DNA of 30,052 bases, from assembly GCF_000372725.1 (NCBI RefSeq), contig NW_005200690.1, forward strand, positions 430,048 through 460,099. Direction: 5' to 3'. Positions 27,710 to 30,052 of this stretch are shown in pieces. The position numbers and the translations under genes are program-made. How positions within the stretch are numbered: position 1 is the stretch's first letter; each line of letters opens with the position of its first letter. The notes under the pieces were generated by a model. It saw only the letters and a list, made by a program, of their open reading frames with translations, had not been told where the DNA came from and ran no database searches. Source of the stretch: Emiliania huxleyi CCMP1516 (Eukaryota > Haptophyta > Isochrysidales > Noelaerhabdaceae).

Positions 27710-29510
27710 ATGTCAGCTCCCGACGAGAAGGTGGACGCGATGGTCATCAAGTGCGAGAAGACGGGCAAGCTCTTCTACAACGAGGCCGACGCGAAGCTCC
27801 ACAGCGAGGAGACAGGGCTGCAGGCCTTTGCCCAGGTCTCGCTCGAGGAGAAGGTGTGGGTCTGCAAGGAGACGGGCAAGGTTTGCTTCAACGAGCAGCA
27901 GATGGCAATGCACAAGCGCTTTGTGCCCGAGGCGCAAACGTTCGACGAGTCCAACGTGGGCGAGCTGCGGACCAAGGCGCTGGCCGCGGCCGCCGCCGCC
28001 GCCGCCGCGCCGGCCGAGATGGAGACGGAGGAGGAGACGCTCCTGCGGAGCGCGGGGCTGGCGGGCAAGCTGGCGCGCAAGGCGGCCAAGGCGGGCGAGG
28101 CCGGTCCGTCTGGGCCGCCGCTGGTGACCAAGGAGCTCGTCGACCAGCTCCTCGAGATGGGCTTCACCGAGCTGCGAGCGCAAAAGGCTCTCGTCAAGAC
28201 GTCGAACGCCGGCATCGAACCGGCGATCAACTGGCTCGGCGCGGCGGCGGCGGCGGCGGCGGCAGCGCGGCGGCGAGGGCGGCGGCGCTCTCACGTCCCT
28301 CCCTCTTCGCGTAGGAAGAGCACCTCGACGACGCGGACAGTCGGTTGTCTGAGCGTCGTTGATTCTTTTTCTTTCGGCCGTAGGCGAGCACCTCGACGAT
28401 GCGGACATCGACGAGCCTCTCTCGACCGAGGTCGAGGTCTGCTCACACCCCCCCCCCCCCCCTCACTGCTCACCCGCGCAGCCTCGCGCCGTGCGCTCTG
28501 CATGCCGCGCCAGCTCTCGCCCCCCCCGGTGGGGCGACGCGAGCGGCTGCCCACGGGCCCTTCCCCCTCCGCCTTGCCCTTCCCCCTCCGCCTTGCCCTT
28601 CCCCCTCCGCCTTGCCTGCGTGGAGGGCGTGGAGAGCGTGGAGAGCGTGGAGAGTGTGGAGAGAGGCAGGCAGAGGTCTATAACCCTAACCCTAACCCTA
28701 ACCCCTAAGCCTGTCCGCACCTCAGGTCAAGCCGCAAGCAGAGGTCGACGCGGCGCTCGCGCAAAGCATGCAGGGTGGAGGCTCGAAGCTGACGCCAGAG
28801 GCGAGACGAGTCGAGATGTGACCGAGATCTCTCGGAGATCGCGGGAGATTGGAGGCCCGAAGCTGACGCCAGAGGCGCGCAGCGAACTGCCCAGGGCGCC
28901 CCTCCCATCTCTACTGGGAGCGACTCTGCTGCTGCTAGAAGGCTGAGCATTCTCCAGCAGCCACTGCCCCCCCCCCTCCCCCTTGGTGCCCCAAACTCAA
29001 GCGGAAGAGGGGCATCTGCGGAGCGCCCGCCGTCCACCTCCGCACACAGCCCCTCTCTCTCCCCACGCGGCGCTTGTCCTCGCCGCCGCAGGAGAAGAAG
29101 GCGAAGCTGGACGAGGCGCTGGCAAAGGCGCGGGCGAAGAAGGTGCCGCCCTCTCTCTCCCTCCCTCCCTCCCTCCCTCCCTCCCTCCCTCCCTCCCTCC
29201 CTCCCCTCCCCTCCCTCCCTCCCTCCCTCCCTTCCCCTCCCTCCCTCCCTCCCTCCCTCCCTTCCTCGCCCAATCACACAGCTCGCAGCCGGTGTCGCCT
29301 CCACGGAGGGCCACTCGTCCCCTCATCCAGTTCTCAAGTCATCCTCTCCCCACCATCCTCTCCCCACCATCCTCTCCCCACCATCCTCTCCCCACCATCC
29401 TCTCCCCACCAGGCTGGCATCGACGTCGAGTCGCAAAAGGAGATCGAGCGCGTGCGGCGCGAGGGCGGCAAGGAGCTCACCAAGTCTCTGCGAGACCAGC
29501 AGGAGCAGCC
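27710..29510 (+). CDS. UBA-domain protein of UBXN1/UBX type, 3' part beyond window
   Basis: Proposed exons: 27710-28238, 28384-28436, 28726-28780, 28855 to about 28873, 29092-29142 and 29413 to about 29510. Joins 1-2, 2-3 and 3-4 keep frame; the end of exon 4 is uncertain. The ATG at 27710 is preferred over the in-frame 27611. Two short zinc-finger-like units occur (KCEKTGKLFYNEADAKLH, VCKETGKVCFNEQQMAMH), then a UBA domain at about 139-176 (ELVDQLLEMGF...AINWL). Exon 2 gives EHLDDADIDEPL, the conserved stretch following the UBA in UBXN1-like proteins. Later exons encode charged coiled-coil-like sequence (EKKAKLDEALAKARAKK, then EIERVRREGGKELTKS). The family binds ubiquitin through UBA and p97/Cdc48 through a C-terminal UBX domain, which is not seen here. 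No UBX domain was found before the window end, so the assignment rests on the N-terminal half. Confidence 0.72.
28239..28383 (+). other. GC-AG intron with duplicated 3' junction
   Basis: It is 145 nt and joins CTC G|GC GAG in frame. Inside, GCGTAGGAAGAGCACCTCGA (from about 28309) duplicates the true acceptor and exon start CCGTAGGCGAGCACCTCGA (from 28379). GGC repeats fill its 5' part. Confidence 0.65.
28437..28725 (+). other. Intron rich in tandem repeats
   Basis: It is about 289 nt, GT-AG. It contains a C-run, three copies of CCCTTCCCCCTCCGCCTTG (about 28558-28615), four copies of a GTGGAGAG-type unit, and then CCCTAA repeats. Confidence 0.65.
28681..28708 (+). repeat. Interstitial telomere-like repeat (CCCTAA)n
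   Basis: TAACCCTAACCCTAACCCTA followed by ACCCCTAAG gives about four CCCTAA units inside an intron of the UBA gene. Confidence 0.9.
28781..28854 (+). mobile_element. Introner-like GC-AG intron with flanking repeat
   Basis: It is 74 nt. Donor GCTCGAAGCTGACGCCAGAG and post-acceptor GCCCGAAGCTGACGCCAGAG differ at one base. The interior has CCGAGATCT and CGGAGATCG, as in the FDXR intron. Confidence 0.78.
29143..29412 (+). repeat. Intron with CCCT and 14-bp tandem repeats
   Basis: It is about 270 nt, GT-AG, joining AAG AAG|GCT GGC. It contains a CCCT microsatellite (29155-29265) and about five copies of CATCCTCTCCCCAC (about 29340-29410) directly before the acceptor. Confidence 0.75.
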
Positions 29511-30052
29511 GGCAGCACCGACACACACAGCCCGTCCTCCTCCTCCTCCTTCTTCTTCTCCTCCTCATTATGATGATGACAGACACAGCCCGCCCCCCCA
29601 CTCCCCTCTGGGGGCTCTAAGCCTTCCCCTCACAGCAAGCACCGCTGCTCACGCACTCGAGCTGGCCTTGTCGGTGGCGGGAGGAGCTAGACGAGGAGCT
29701 AGACGAGGAGCTAGACGAGGAGCTAGGCGCAGCATCTCGATACCCCCCGCACCCTCGCCCCCTTTCCACGCCGGTCGCTCAGCCTCCGGGCAGGATTCCT
29801 CACCCAGCTTCCGTTCCTGCCTAATCGATCTGATTCTGTCCGTCCGATTCTCGCCTTATCAGATTCTGTCGCGGTTGCGGTTTCTGCCTCCGGATGCCGG
29901 AAAGGGAATTTTCCGCTCTGCCCGCCGATTTCTTGGCAACCCGCCGGACTCTCGTTTCCTGATTCCTGTTTTTGCCCGCCGAGGGGCGGTAGCCCGGCGG
30001 GCCGGCCATCTGGGCATGCTCACTCAACCAATCACGCTCATGTGTACGCGCC
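29511..30052. other. Right edge, no confident gene
   Basis: A 12-bp GAGGAGCTAGAC tandem repeat lies at 29680-29728. The frame of the last UBA-gene exon (from 29413) remains open to the window end, but the translation after about 29512 does not resemble the family, and an intron is likelier. From about 29815 the composition becomes less GC-rich and less repetitive; nothing was recognised there. Confidence 0.4.

Noticed and set aside
28239..28290. Poly-Ala/Arg extension of the UBA protein
   Set aside because: It is read-through of a GGC-rich intron start; splicing to 28384 restores the conserved EHLDDADIDEPL stretch.

Overview
The window looks like nuclear DNA of a GC-rich unicellular alga. 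The best guess is a haptophyte of the Emiliania/Gephyrocapsa type, although a related GC-rich protist cannot be excluded. The evidence is eukaryotic: spliced genes, an F-box/RCC1 protein, mitochondrial adrenodoxin reductase, a UBA-domain protein, long (AC)n and other microsatellites, CCCTAA repeats, many GC-AG introns, and a 100-N assembly gap (13499-13598). No rRNA, tRNA, CRISPR or bacterial operon was recognised.

Layout. 1-1365 holds no recognisable gene. 1376-2763 is a transposon-like element with 16-bp inverted ends and a 10-bp flanking duplication; it encloses a 0.9-kb module that recurs at 8687-9782 and, as an inverted fragment, at 23418-23534. 3061-4703 (minus) is a two-exon Vgb/streptogramin-lyase-like beta-propeller gene. 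After a very large (AC)n/(CT)n tract come a sulfotransferase (5568-6404), a short-chain dehydrogenase (6732-7763) and a small Trp/Gly-rich protein (8070-8429). After repeat copy B come a RanBP2-type zinc-finger ORF (9888-10601) and a three-exon glycosyltransferase-like (DUF707-like) gene (10626-12131). 12474-16867 (minus) is a gene of at least 13 exons with a possible immunoglobulin-fold DNA-binding segment; one of its introns holds a broken SDR copy and the assembly gap. A second sulfotransferase (17329-18126, minus) is divergent from a SAM methyltransferase with an N-terminal targeting sequence (18242-19417). A 103-bp tandem array (20086-20765) precedes the adrenodoxin/ferredoxin reductase gene (21241-23005). 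A 420-bp MITE with 8-bp flanking duplication sits just upstream of an F-box + seven-blade RCC1 gene (25358-26791). The right end carries a Tudor-like fragment and the 5' part of a UBA/UBX-type gene (27710 onward) that runs toward the window edge.

The genes do not form one pathway. What unites the window is intron biology. In four genes, many introns are 65-78 nt long, begin with GC or GT, end in AG, and are flanked by near-identical 12-24-nt direct repeats: one copy starts at the donor and the other starts right after the acceptor. Their interiors are short tandem repeats in a few recognisable families, and two introns of one gene share the same core. This is the signature expected of mobile, self-spreading introns (introners), and it is the strongest candidate for a system worth following up. 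Exon joins below were checked by reading frame by hand, not against transcripts.
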